Below the pieces are notes generated by a model. That model was not told the DNA's origin. It saw nothing but the letters and a program-made list of their open reading frames with translations, and made no database searches. Positions 45,901-55,766 of a stretch of 64,000 bases of DNA are shown here, piece by piece. The DNA lies in assembly GCF_905220565.1 (NCBI RefSeq), contig NC_059400.1:6656159-6720158 (forward strand). Direction: 5' to 3'. The stretch is from Melitaea cinxia. Lineage: Eukaryota > Arthropoda > Insecta > Lepidoptera > Nymphalidae. Each line of letters opens with the position of its first letter. Position 1 is the first letter of the stretch. The translations under genes and the position numbers were made by a program.

Positions 45901-48900
45901 CATACATTAATAAAGGCGTGGGGAAACACTGTTACGATGATAGCAATGCCGTATTTTAATAGGCACTTTGACACATCCTCCGGGTCAGCGCAGTTCGCAT
46001 ACCAACCTGAATTCTTTCGCGAGGAATGCGTAAAGTAATGAGCATCTGAAAAGCGCTCCCTACTAAAAACATTAAATAAATTTTTAGTATGTTTAAATTT
46101 AAAACTTTATTCTTTCTTCTAAATTTGAATTATCACGCTCTCCGTTCAGTCGATATTTAAAAATTTATGTATCTATCCGGAAAGGATCACAGATAAATTT
46201 CTCTAAATAATTCTCAAGCCCTTCAACTATTACATAAACACTCCATTTGATTGACAGCTTTACGATTAACATCTGTTCAACAACCAACCATCAAACCAGC
46301 GTAGAAAACACTAACATCGTATATTAAAAATAGCAACTTTAAACAAAACAACGCTAAGAATTTGTATTACGTACACATTATACTTTAGGATTAATCAAGA
46401 AAATATTGTATTAAAAACAAATCTTAAAAATGAAACATTAATGGATTTTGTATATTAATATTTTAAAGTCACTTAATGAATGTTATATTTCCTTTTTTGT
46501 GACCCCTTTTTTTTCGTTCAAAAATTACATTCAAATCGAAAAAATATTGTATTTAAAAGCAAATCTTAAAAATGTAAAATTAATGGATTTTGTATGTAAA
46601 TAATTTAAAGTCACTTAGTGAGTGTTATATTTCCTTTTTTGTGATCTTTTTCATGTTCCAAAATTACATTCTGTATGAATGTATAAAATATATTGCCAGC
46701 AGTTGGATGGTTATCCCGCCGTCGCGTCGTTCGCGACAAAAATGACGCGAACTCATGTGTGTTGCCCATTAGTCACCACGCTGGGCAGGCGGGTTGGTAA
46801 CCACAGGGCTGGCTTTGTCGCACCTGAGACGCTGCTGCACATCTTCGGCCTGTGTATTTCAAAGCCAGCAGTTTGATGGTTATCCCGCCATCGGTCGGCT
46901 TTATAAGTTCCAAGGTGGTTGTTGAACTGTGTTATGCATTAGTCGCCTCTTACGACACCCACGGGAAGAGAAGGGGTGGCCTTATTCTTTAATGCCATAG
47001 CCACGCAGCTAATGTCTTGCTAGACCGAATAACGATCATGTCTAATTATACTACCAGATAATTCTCTTGTACTCAGTGGCGTAGCATGGATACGTGGCTT
47101 TGTTTGTTGCACGCGAAATTTTCACTGTGTTCATTAACCGACGTCAAAAAAGAGGTTCTCAATTCTACTGTATTTTTACGTGCGTTACATTTTGGACGTG
47201 ATTTAGGTTTTTTTTTGACAATTGATAATATCGCGGCTATTTTGCCGCCCCTCTTTAGTGTACCGCCCAGCGCCATGGCTGCCCCGGCACCCCACACGCT
47301 ACGCAGTGGCGTAGTATGGCAGGCAGTGGCCCGTACTAGGTATAGTAGTAAGTTTGAACTGACAAATATGATTCTTTAAAATATATTCGAGTTCTATGAA
47401 TATTTTATCTTTTATTTGTTATTCATGCTTTTATTAGCCTTTATCTTTATTAAATTTTAAAAACAAATTTTTAATTATAAGACCGATTCCCTAGAAACTT
47501 TGAAATTATAATAGACTCGACGAAAACAATATTTATAATAGCATCAATAGAAAATCTTGCATCTCTGCGTTTAATCATGTCGGTTAAACACTGAGTTATG
47601 GATAGAATTTAGAGCGGCAGACGATTGCGATTGTGGTTACCAATTTAATATTTATACGGAAACCTGATAACTAATTGAGACATATATATAAAACTTTATT
47701 AAAAATGGCTGAATTCTTTTTTAATACGGTCACTGTCGAGTTTTTCTTACACGGGACTTACCTCGATTTTCGTCGGGATTTTCAAAATAACAAACATGGT
47801 AAGCCACTTATGAAAATCTTTTTTTTTAATAGAGAGAGAATAAAGGAACTATATCTAGTCATTTCAAAACCCCACCCACCAGCATATATCTCCTTCGAAA
47901 AATGATTTACACACTGATAAAATTGCTACAATATTCAAATCTGCGCTATAAAATTTGTTGGTTTTTGTATAAGGATAAATATAAAAAAATCTTTGGTGAA
48001 TAAAAACATTTACACAGATCAAAACGCACAAATACCGCGGAAAACTTGCTACATGCGACATGCGATAGATGAACGAAAATTTTTGAGGCGATAGAATAAA
48101 AGTTTTACTTTAATTATTTTAATCTTAAATGAAATAAAAAGGATAAATTAATTTCAGTGACGTTGGTGACTACTACTAACAGTAAATTTCCTCAATTTTA
48201 CAAAATTCATTTTCACCGTTATTACGACATTTTTGTGGCAATCAAATCGTATTTCATGACAATCCGAGATTAAATCTGTAAACATGTCTGCTCGTGTCAC
48301 TATCGTTGTGCTGAAAGTCTAAAGACATCAACTTTCATCTTTACCGACTCCCGTTATCCTTATTTACTTCACACATCATCTTTCTCGATGATTTTATTTC
48401 CACATCGTTACATAGTATAAAACAAAGTCGCTTCCTGCTGTCTGTATGCTTAGATCTTTAAAATATATATGCTACGCATTTCGATGCGGTTTTCTTTAGT
48501 AAATAGAGTAACTAATTCAACTTTATTTATGTATCATCATAAGCATACATCAAACTAATTAAATATTGTTGAACATAAATTTTTATTTGTATACATATTT
48601 TGAAAAACTTGGGGAGGCCTATGTCCAGCAGCGGGCTGCAATTGGCTGAACTGACTGATACATATTTTTATTACCTTTTACTACTATTCAAATTGTCTAT
48701 CACAAAATTTTCTGAACATAAATATTACACTACATTAAAGTTACATTCAGTAATACTTATATTTATTCTCCATCGACTTATATTAAAGTTGATAATCTTA
48801 TTAAACCACTAGCTAACCCCGCAAACGTTATTTTGCCATATATGGTACTATCTTAATCCCCCCCCCCCCTACCCCGTTACAACATAGTGTCATGAAAAAT

Positions 48901-49490
48901 AGGTTTTGGCCGATTCTCAGACTTACCTGATATGCACACAAAATTTCATAAAAATCGGTCCAGCCGTTTCGGAGGAGTTTGTTAACTAACATTGTGACAC
49001 GAGAATTTTATATATAAAATTTATTTCAATTAATGAAATCGGAAAAATAATGTAAGATACGCATTTTATAGGCAAAGAAATTGGAAAAGATAAGCTCTTG
49101 TTGATTGGATAAGTTCCACTACCTTTACTCCTCAACCTCTTTTAATATAACAGCCATAGCTAAAAGTGACTAAAGATTTTTCACACTTAATAACTCTACG
49201 GGAAATCACCCTACAAGATAACCATTAATGATTTGATACATTTTTCAATGTTTACAAAATGAAAAAAATCGGTTCACGTAGGTACCTACGACTACCGATT
49301 TTGATAATTCTTTTTTTTTGTTGGAAAGGAGATAGTTTGGTACCATGATAAGGAAACTAGTATCTGATGATGGGATCCCAGAAATCGAGAGAAACTCTCG
49401 AAAATCCGCATAACTTTTTACTGGGTGTACCGATTTTGATGATTTTTAATTTAATCAAAAGCCGATGTTTATGTGGTCACATTTACATTT
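42745..49490. repeat. Tandem segmental duplication, copy 2 (6746 bp)
   Basis: Direct repeat of 35988-42736. An 8-base filler, CGCATAGT (42737-42744), lies between the copies and copies the first bases of the unit. Past 49490 the family C repeat cut off at the end of copy 1 continues intact, showing that copy 2 holds the original right border. Confidence 0.95.
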
Positions 49491-49625
49491 CATCGAGATC
49501 TGATTACAACTTTTGGAGTTGATAATGCGTATCCATCTTTGATAATGCGTATTTACTTGACTATTTTTTCGTCTACCTACATTGTATTACTTGTCGATAT
49601 AATTGAAGTCGGTTTTACTTCGTTT
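49262..49625 (-). mobile_element. Family C repeat
   Basis: From ATCGGTTCACGTAGGTACCT through CATAACTTTTTACTGGGTGTACC to TTGTCGATATAATTGAAGTCGG. The right border of the duplication (49490) falls inside it. The equivalent piece in copy 1 (42507-42736) is cut there. Confidence 0.7.
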
Positions 49626-50880
49626 GCCTGCAAACACAATTATTGTATTCAGCGTATTGAAATTTGTAAACAAGAATAATAAATACTCGTATGTCTGTAT
49701 TTTTTTTAAAGTTACAACAACACATATATAGATCTTGCAATCTACGAGCGCGTGGCGTCCTTAGTTGTGTGAGTGACCAATCTGTATACGCGTAAATCTA
49801 GGCGTGAAACTGACCGTGCACTAGCAATGTCTGTTAACAAACAAAATATCATTATGGTTTTAATTTATTTACTGGTATTTAATATAATAGATGAAAATTG
49901 AGGTTCACAACTCGGTGCTTACTGTTAATTGTTATTTATTTGACAAAAACCCCTACACAACTTTTTTAATAATTAATAAAGAAAGTGTAGTTTAATTAAA
50001 TACTTACCAGCATATTTACGACGTTTTTGTTCGCAACACTACATAAATTTAAAAAAAAATCTAGAGTAAACTATAAACTTATTATGGAATAAACAAAATT
50101 TTAGAGACAAGTTTAATTAAAAAATAAGTGGTTAAGAATGTACAAATTCGAAAAGGGGTTAAGGTATCTAATTGTGACGTATCTCATTGTGAAAGAAGTA
50201 AGGGTACTTTAGGTAGGTACTTTACGGTTATATTCAGTTACCGTAATAGTAATGTCTACTCGAATTTCTTGTAACCACGAAGGTTTTGATAAATGAGGTA
50301 CTAACACAATTTAAACTCATATTATAAATGAAGATGAATGTACTACGACGTACATATCTGATACCATGTAATTCAGCCAAATAATTTGTTATCAATTCTG
50401 TTGTGTGATAAATAACAGGAGAGCTTATAGAAATGTTGACTAATATCCTAAATTAAGTACTCTTACATGACATGTTAACACACGATAGTCATATTTGCTT
50501 TAATTTGTTTTAAGCTCTCATGTTGATGATCATATTTATTATATATTGGATATTTAGTAAAAAATATGTGTGTATAAAACAAATGATATTGTTTTCTTAC
50601 CTTAATCTATTTATTTTAACATACCTTAGTATTTCTGTGTCTGTGCCTATTGCCAACAATGTAAAAAAACATAAAATTGTTGTTTTACAAGTACTTTATA
50701 ATAAATCTGGCTGTTTTGAGAATAGAATAGTAAAATATAGTAGTATTAATAGATTTAACTTGTTCTAGGTTAAGCCAGTCTCACCTTTAGGTATACTTAC
50801 CTTAACGTTTACAAAACATGAAATACAGTGACTAGCGTGGATACAGTTTAAGATAAGATAGTACGCTCTATTTATAATAT
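49626..50880. other. Intergenic, one weak small ORF
   Basis: AT-rich. ORF 50583-50768 (61 codons from ATG) starts with a hydrophobic stretch (MILFSYLNLFILTYLSISVS) that looks like a signal peptide, followed by a short Lys-rich tail. No homology recognised, no promoter evidence. I rate it as probably chance. Confidence 0.3.
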
Positions 50881-50941
50881 ATAAATTATCAAACCGTGAG
50901 TTAGCATAATTAAATACACTAAAACACTCAACTAAGTGTTG
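50881..50941 (+). repeat. 61-bp direct repeat with TATA-like start, copy 1
   Basis: ATAAATTATCAAACCGTGAG, TTAGCATAATTAAATACACT, then AAAACACTCAACTAAGTGTTG, preceded by TATAT. It contains the hairpin AACACT/AGTGTT. It matches 62187-62247 except for one base. Confidence 0.85.
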
Positions 50942-51110
50942 CTTCCTAAATATATATCTTGAATTCGTATGCTGGAACCCTAATATAAGGTTATTATATG
51001 TTCTGTGCATTCAGATAAGTTGTGGTTGACTTAAAACTGGCTTTAGATAGTTCGCAAAACTGGAGCGAATAATTTGGGTCTATTTATTTTAAGACCCACG
51101 ACGTTCGCAC

Positions 51111-51378
51111 TGTTATAGCCTAGCACATGCACCCCTTTGCGCTGTGGTGCAAGCCTTAGATGCTGCATCAGCATTTTGTCTCTAAAGAAGCAGTAGGGAC
51201 GGGACCTCGCAGTCAGTCTGCTCGAATCCCTCATATCGGTCACACATCTTTTTCTATACCAGTTCCGTGTGTTTTATTTTATTATTTTAAAAGTAATATT
51301 ATTCAATTCAAATAAATAATTTCTGTAATTTTTAAAAATCTTTTTTTTAATAACTGTTTATTCGGAACCCGTGTAACA
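51111..51378 (+). repeat. 5' LTR
   Basis: TGTTATAGCCTAGCACATGC to CGGAACCCGTGTAACA, with 5-bp perfect terminal inverted repeats (TGTTA/TAACA). AATAAA occurs near 51312. It differs from the 3' LTR by one C in a CCCC run near 51130 and a T/A near 51350. Confidence 0.95.
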
Positions 51379-51379
51379 T

Positions 51380-51397
51380 TGGTGGCAGCGTAAAGGG
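51380..51397 (+). promoter_or_regulatory. Primer binding site
   Basis: TGGTGGCAGCGTAAAGGG starts one base after the LTR. Its complement ends in CCA as a tRNA 3' end must. I do not assign the tRNA. Confidence 0.75.
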
Positions 51398-51849
51398 ATA
51401 TAAAATATCCTCGGGTCCGTCTCCGTGAAGTAAAAAACTGAAAAACTTAAGTGAAGTGACTAATTTTGTGCCGATAAACTTATCTTTTCACTGTATCCTG
51501 AGGGAAAAAATCTGCAAGAAACTGTGTTCATTAAATCGTGTGTAGGTTGCAATCATCCACTGTCTCCTGATTACAACCACTGTCTCCGTGTTGCAACGAC
51601 GCACCCGCTGTTTCCGCTGTTTCTACTACATCCTACGAGCTACAGAGTGCTACAGAGTACCACAGAAGGCCGTAGAATACCACAGAGTGCTGCAGATTGC
51701 GCCGTCCGAGTAGCCTCATTACTAATCCTACTAAACGCCGAGTCCTTATATTGAACCTCACTGAACCCGTTGAAACCTACTGAGCCCGATAACCACTGCG
51801 CCATCGTCCCCGCGTGAAATCCGCAACGTTAGCGTCTCGCCGTCTAGAC

Positions 51850-51896
51850 ATGCAGGTGCACCGTATCGCTTTCGCCCACGTCTTGTTCCTGTAAGT
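51850..51896 (+). promoter_or_regulatory. Leader ATG and splice donor, candidate env exon 1
   Basis: An ATG at 51850 opens 13 codons plus two bases, ending at a strong donor T|GTAAGT (GT at 51891-51892). The donor is upstream of the gag start, so splicing from here removes gag-pol. The acceptor at 59650-59651 has the complementary phase (see env). Without splicing, the mini-ORF stops immediately at the donor (TAA inside GTAAGT). Confidence 0.5.
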
Positions 51897-51957
51897 GATA
51901 CATATTTAATTTAATAGTAATTGTATCTCATTGTTTTTACTGTCTCGAATTTTGCTT

Positions 51958-52908
51958 ATGTATAAGTCACAGAGTTACGAATCTTTAGAAAAGAAATTTG
52001 TAAATTCACCTATAATTACCTCTAAAAAACTTAAAATCACAATGGATCTTAATGTGTTATTCAAGTTTATTAAACCGTATAATGGCAACCGAGAAACATT
52101 AAATTCTTTTCTAATAGATTGTAACAACGTTATAGAATTAGCGTCGGAAGCTCAAAAGCCGATTCTTGTAAAATATATACTAAGTCAGTTAGAAGGTAGG
52201 GCGCAACTTGCCTGTTCTATTAAAGAATTCGATAAATGGGAACAACTTAAAGAATTTTTAAAGACTCAATTTGGTGAACGTAAGCATTATTCTCACCTCC
52301 TAACGGAGCTACAAGAAAGCAGGCAAGGGTCGCTCACCGTAGGCCAGTTTGCGCTTAAAATAGAAACTTGCCTCTCACAACTTCTTACCGAAATTTCGAT
52401 ATCAAACCACAAAGCCATTGAGATACCTGGGCGCACAGCCGCCATGGAAGACCTTGCTCTCCATCACTTTATAATGGGTCTCAAACCTCAAATATCTATG
52501 ATTGTAAGATGTAAATCACCTTCGACCTTGAATGAAGCCATTAACATTGCTGTATGTGAAGAGACAATCCAACAGAATATGTATAGGAGATCACAAGCTC
52601 CTACTCCGTTCACAGAAGGTAAGCCGAGTAAAAATCACGCCCAACCGTATAAAAAGTCTTTCGCTGAAAATAGTCAAACCCCTAACGTTAAACCTTTTAA
52701 TAGGGCTCAATTAATATGTAGGTACTGTAAATCGCCGGGACATTCGATAGACGTTTGTCGAAAACGGGAGTTCAACAACAATCGGTTTCGTAATAGTGAC
52801 CCTTCGTCTTACACAAAACCACGAATAAATTTCGTTGAAACAAATATTTCGAAAGATGACGATTACGGTCACGACGAAGTTGACTATAACCATTCAAAAA
52901 ACTCGTAG
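51958..52908 (+). CDS. gag: Gag polyprotein
   Basis: 316 residues from the first ATG (51958) to TAG (52906-52908). A second possible start, MDLNVLF, lies 25 codons inward. Gag assembles the particle and packages the RNA. The N-terminal two thirds is helical capsid-like sequence (for example FLKTQFGERKHYSHLLTELQ). A single CCHC zinc knuckle, CRYCKSPGHSIDVC (residues about 254-267), marks nucleocapsid. The acidic tail KDDDYGHDEVDYNH follows. The last codons before the stop contain the slippery heptamer that shifts ribosomes into pol. No stops or shifts: an intact gene. Confidence 0.9.
   Translation: MYKSQSYESLEKKFVNSPIITSKKLKITMDLNVLFKFIKPYNGNRETLNSFLIDCNNVIELASEAQKPILVKYILSQLEGRAQLACSIKEFDKWEQLKEFLKTQFGERKHYSHLLTELQESRQGSLTVGQFALKIETCLSQLLTEISISNHKAIEIPGRTAAMEDLALHHFIMGLKPQISMIVRCKSPSTLNEAINIAVCEETIQQNMYRRSQAPTPFTEGKPSKNHAQPYKKSFAENSQTPNVKPFNRAQLICRYCKSPGHSIDVCRKREFNNNRFRNSDPSSYTKPRINFVETNISKDDDYGHDEVDYNHSKNS
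52896..52902 (+). promoter_or_regulatory. -1 ribosomal frameshift slippery site
   Basis: A AAA AAC in the gag frame (TCA AAA AAC TCG TAG), two codons before the gag stop. The -1 frame is open from 52890 and leads straight into protease. This is the canonical X XXY YYZ pattern. Confidence 0.8.
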
Positions 52909-52998
52909 ACGTCTCGTATAGGTGTCGTGCGAGATCCCATACAAAACCTGGCACCGTTTTCCGTGACTCCGAACTCCTCGTTAAACCAAATCGTAAAT

Positions 52999-53140
52999 CC
53001 GCTGTATCCGCTGTATCCGCTGAATCCGCTGTATCCGCTGAATCCGCTGTATCCGCTGTATCCGCTGTATCCACTGTATCCGCTGTATCCGCTGTATCCG
53101 CTGTATCAACTGTACCCACTGTATCCACTGTATCACATAC
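52999..53140 (+). repeat. 9-bp minisatellite in pol (CTGTATCCG units)
   Basis: About 14 units of CTGTATCCG with CTGAATCCG, CTGTATCCA and CTGTATCAA variants. In the pol frame it encodes repeats of Ala-Val-Ser (with Glu and Thr variants), a flexible spacer between the frameshift and protease. In the other frames it gives Leu-Tyr-Pro repeats, which explains the spurious open frames on both strands. Confidence 0.9.
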
Positions 53141-53694
53141 TAAATCCACTGAATCAAATACTAAATCCACAGATTCCTGTACTAAGGACCTTGAATCTAA
53201 GACTAATCCGAATAAATCAATCCACATTGATAACAAAATCTACGAAATAACTACCAACCCTGATAAAGTCTTGCTTCCACATATCCTTGTCTACTCTTCA
53301 GTGTCACAGACTCCATTATCTTTATTAATAGACTCTGGATCCGCAGTCAGTATCCTTAAATCATCATGCATAGAGAAACATCCCAAGTTAATTAAAGAAA
53401 AAATAAGTCTAAAAGGTATAGATCCCGTTAAATGTTCAACTAAAACACTAGGCCATTTTATTTTAAAATTACAAATCACCGATTCGCCTCGCAAATTTGT
53501 AAGCCATAAATTTCATGTCATAAACGAAATTGATCTCCCGTATGATGGCATAATTGGAACTGACATGCTAAACTCTTTTGGATGCAACATTGACTACACT
53601 CATAATCTTTTAAGAATAAATAAATCAGAAATCAAGTTACAATTTCATGAACCAACATACTCAATCCCTGCTCGATCTGAAATGATAATCGAAT

Positions 53695-53698
<4 letters not shown>

Positions 53699-53725
<27 letters not shown>

Positions 53726-55761
53726 ATAGAAGAGGGGGCAAACGGACAGTTGGCTCACCTGATGGTAAGTGAAAACAACATCCACAAACACCCGCTACAT
53801 CAAAGGATTAGCAGGCGCGTTGCCGGCCTTTCAAAAAGGAGTATGCTCTTCTTTTGAAGGTCCCTAGGTCGTATTTGTTCGGAAATACCGTAGGTGGTAG
53901 CTGGTTCCAAAGAGGGGTCGTGCGTGGCAGAAAATGGCGCAAAAATCGAGCTGTCGTAGACTTCCAGACATCGAGGTGATGTGGATGAAATTTTGAATTT
54001 TGACGCGATGTCCGGTGGTGGAATTCTGCTGTAGGTATTAGTCCGAACAATTCCTCAGAACACTCCCCGTGGTAAATACGGTAGAAGATGCACAGTGACC
54101 CGACATCTCTACGCAGCGCCAAAGAATCGAGCCGATCGGAGAGAATCTTGTCGCCAACGATTCGAGCCGCTCGGCGTTGAACACGGTCAAATGGAAGGAG
54201 CTGGTACCGGGGCGCCCCAGCCCATAGGTGAGAGCAGTATTCCATGTGGGGCCGGATCTGTGCCTTATATAATTGTAGGCGGTGGCAGGGCATGAAATAC
54301 TGCTTCGCCCTACTGAGCACACCAAGTTTTTTCGAGGCTAGTTTAGCCTTTCCTTCCAGATGACCACGAAATTGCACATTGCTCGATATGTCGACGCCTA
54401 GTATCCCAATACTGGCTGAGGCTGTTAGGGGAGTGCCTTCAAATTCGAGAGGAACGACGAAGGGTGATTTTTTTGCGGTAAACGCGCAAACTTGTGTCTT
54501 AATGGGGTTGAACTGGACCAGATTATGTCGTCCCCATTGCGAGACTTTGGCTAAAAGAGACTCGATTTCAGACACAAGTTTGTTCCGACACTCATCGACT
54601 TGTTCCCGAGAAATATTAGGACGGCCTGTGTATAAGGCGTCCCCGGTGCTGTCGTCCGCATAACAATGAATGCCACTAGTTTGTAACAGGTCATTGATAT
54701 GCAGGAGGAACAAAGTAGGTGATAGTACACAGCCTTGGGGAACGCCAGCATTGACAGACTTGAGGTCCGAGCATGCACCGTCAACAACGACCTTGATGTT
54801 CCTGTCTGTCAAAAAACTGGTGATCCATTTACATAGTTTCTCGGGAAGCCCATAGGATGGTAGCTTTGTTAGAAGTGCCCTATGCCACACCCGATCGAAG
54901 GCCTTCGCTATGTCCAAACTAACCGCCAGCGCTTCTCCCTTGCTCTCAACCGCCTCCGCCCATCGGTGAGTTAAGAATATTAGAAGATCACCAGCCGAGC
55001 GACTCCGTTGAAAGCCATATTGGCGATCGCTAATCAGCTGGTGCTCCTCTAAATACCGTCGGAGCTGGCAGTTGATTAAGGATTCCATAATCTTTGAGAA
55101 CAAGGAAGTTATAGCAATTGGTCTATAATTGGACGGATCTGAGCGGTCCCCTTTCTTAGGGATCGGGTGCACCAAAGCCATCTTCCACGAGCGTGGGACA
55201 ACGCCTAATGAATAAGAGTGCCGGAAAAGACGCGTGAGGACGGGTGCCAACTCAGGAGCACAAGTTCGTAGCACTAACGGAGGGACGCCATCGGGCCCAC
55301 TCGATTTATTGATGTCCAACGAAAAAAGGGCTTTGCGTACGGAGCTCTGTTGGAAAATTATTTCCGGCATTATTGTATCACACCGAGGGATCGTCGGTGG
55401 TATTTTTCCGCTATCATCCAAAGTCGAGTTGGACGCAAAAAGAGAGCCTAAAAGATCGGCCTTCTCCTTCGCGGTGTGGGCCAACGAGTCGTCCCTCCTG
55501 TGCAATGATGGTAGGGATGGCTTACAAAAATTCCCTTGGACAGCTTTGGCGAGTGACCAGAATGCACGAGTTCCCGAAGGAAGTCGAACCAATCTCTCCC
55601 CAATTCTGCCCACGTACTCCGCTTTTGCCTCAGCGATGACTCTTTTGAAGGACCTGGAGGCAAAGTTATACTCCTTTTTTAATGCGCTGGTCTTTACATC
55701 CTGGGACATCGACGCATTAGCCCAAGCTCGGTAGCTTTCCCGCTCTGTTTCCAATCCCGAA
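53699..55761 (-). mobile_element. Jockey-type LINE inserted in pol, 5'-truncated
   Basis: Minus-strand insertion with its poly(A) tail showing as T27 at 53699-53725, just after the 3' tail (complement) CTTACCATCAGGTGAGCCAA...TTGCCCCCTCTTCTATA. Only the RT part of ORF2 is kept. The right border is estimated at 55755-55765, where pol sequence resumes. I found no clear target duplication. The long tail and open frame suggest a recent event, necessarily later than the provirus insertion. Confidence 0.85.
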
Positions 55762-55766
55762 ATCAA
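53808..55766 (-). pseudogene. Jockey-type LINE ORF2 (reverse transcriptase), 5'-truncated
   Basis: About 650 codons are open with no internal stop but no native start: the frame enters from the truncation point and the last codons at the right are pol sequence. RT blocks: NKSSGPDGVPPLVLR, HPIPKKGDRSDPSNYRPIAI, SLDIAKAFDRVWH, NAGVPQGCVLSPTLF and the catalytic YADD (HCYADDSTGD). The C-terminal part has HLWAGAPRYQLLPFDRVQRR and PLWNQLPPTVFP. Endonuclease and ORF1 are absent. The Jockey assignment is by motif style. Confidence 0.85.

Larger units (their letters stand above)
52890..53698 (+). pseudogene. pol: Pol, N-terminal part (spacer and aspartic protease), cut by a LINE
   Basis: Entered by -1 frameshift. 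After the Ala-Val-Ser spacer and a Ser/Thr/Lys linker comes a retroviral-type aspartic protease: LLIDSGSAVSIL (catalytic Asp in DSG, near 53328), then the flap region, then IIGTDMLNSFGCNIDY. The frame runs to IPARSEMIIEC and is then broken by the T27 end of the inserted LINE at 53699. Protease would mature Gag and Pol. The remaining Pol resumes at about 55762. Confidence 0.85.

Noticed and set aside
50583..50768. Small secreted peptide gene
   Set aside because: The hydrophobic start is suggestive, but AT-rich DNA easily codes for such stretches. There is no cleavage-processing pattern, promoter or homolog to support it.
52999..53140. CRISPR-like array
   Set aside because: Contiguous 9-bp tandem units without spacers, inside a retroelement gene of an insect genome.
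52772..53250. Asp-Thr-Ala repeat protein (minus) and Leu-Tyr-Pro repeat protein (plus)
   Set aside because: Both are shadow translations of the 9-bp minisatellite. The pol frame through it is the one linked to protease.
53701..53729. Poly-Phe C-terminus of the protease frame
   Set aside because: This is the T27 tail of the inserted LINE read as codons, not native protein.
55234..55734. 166-codon + strand frame and other frames antisense to the LINE
   Set aside because: Antisense shadows of the reverse transcriptase frame.
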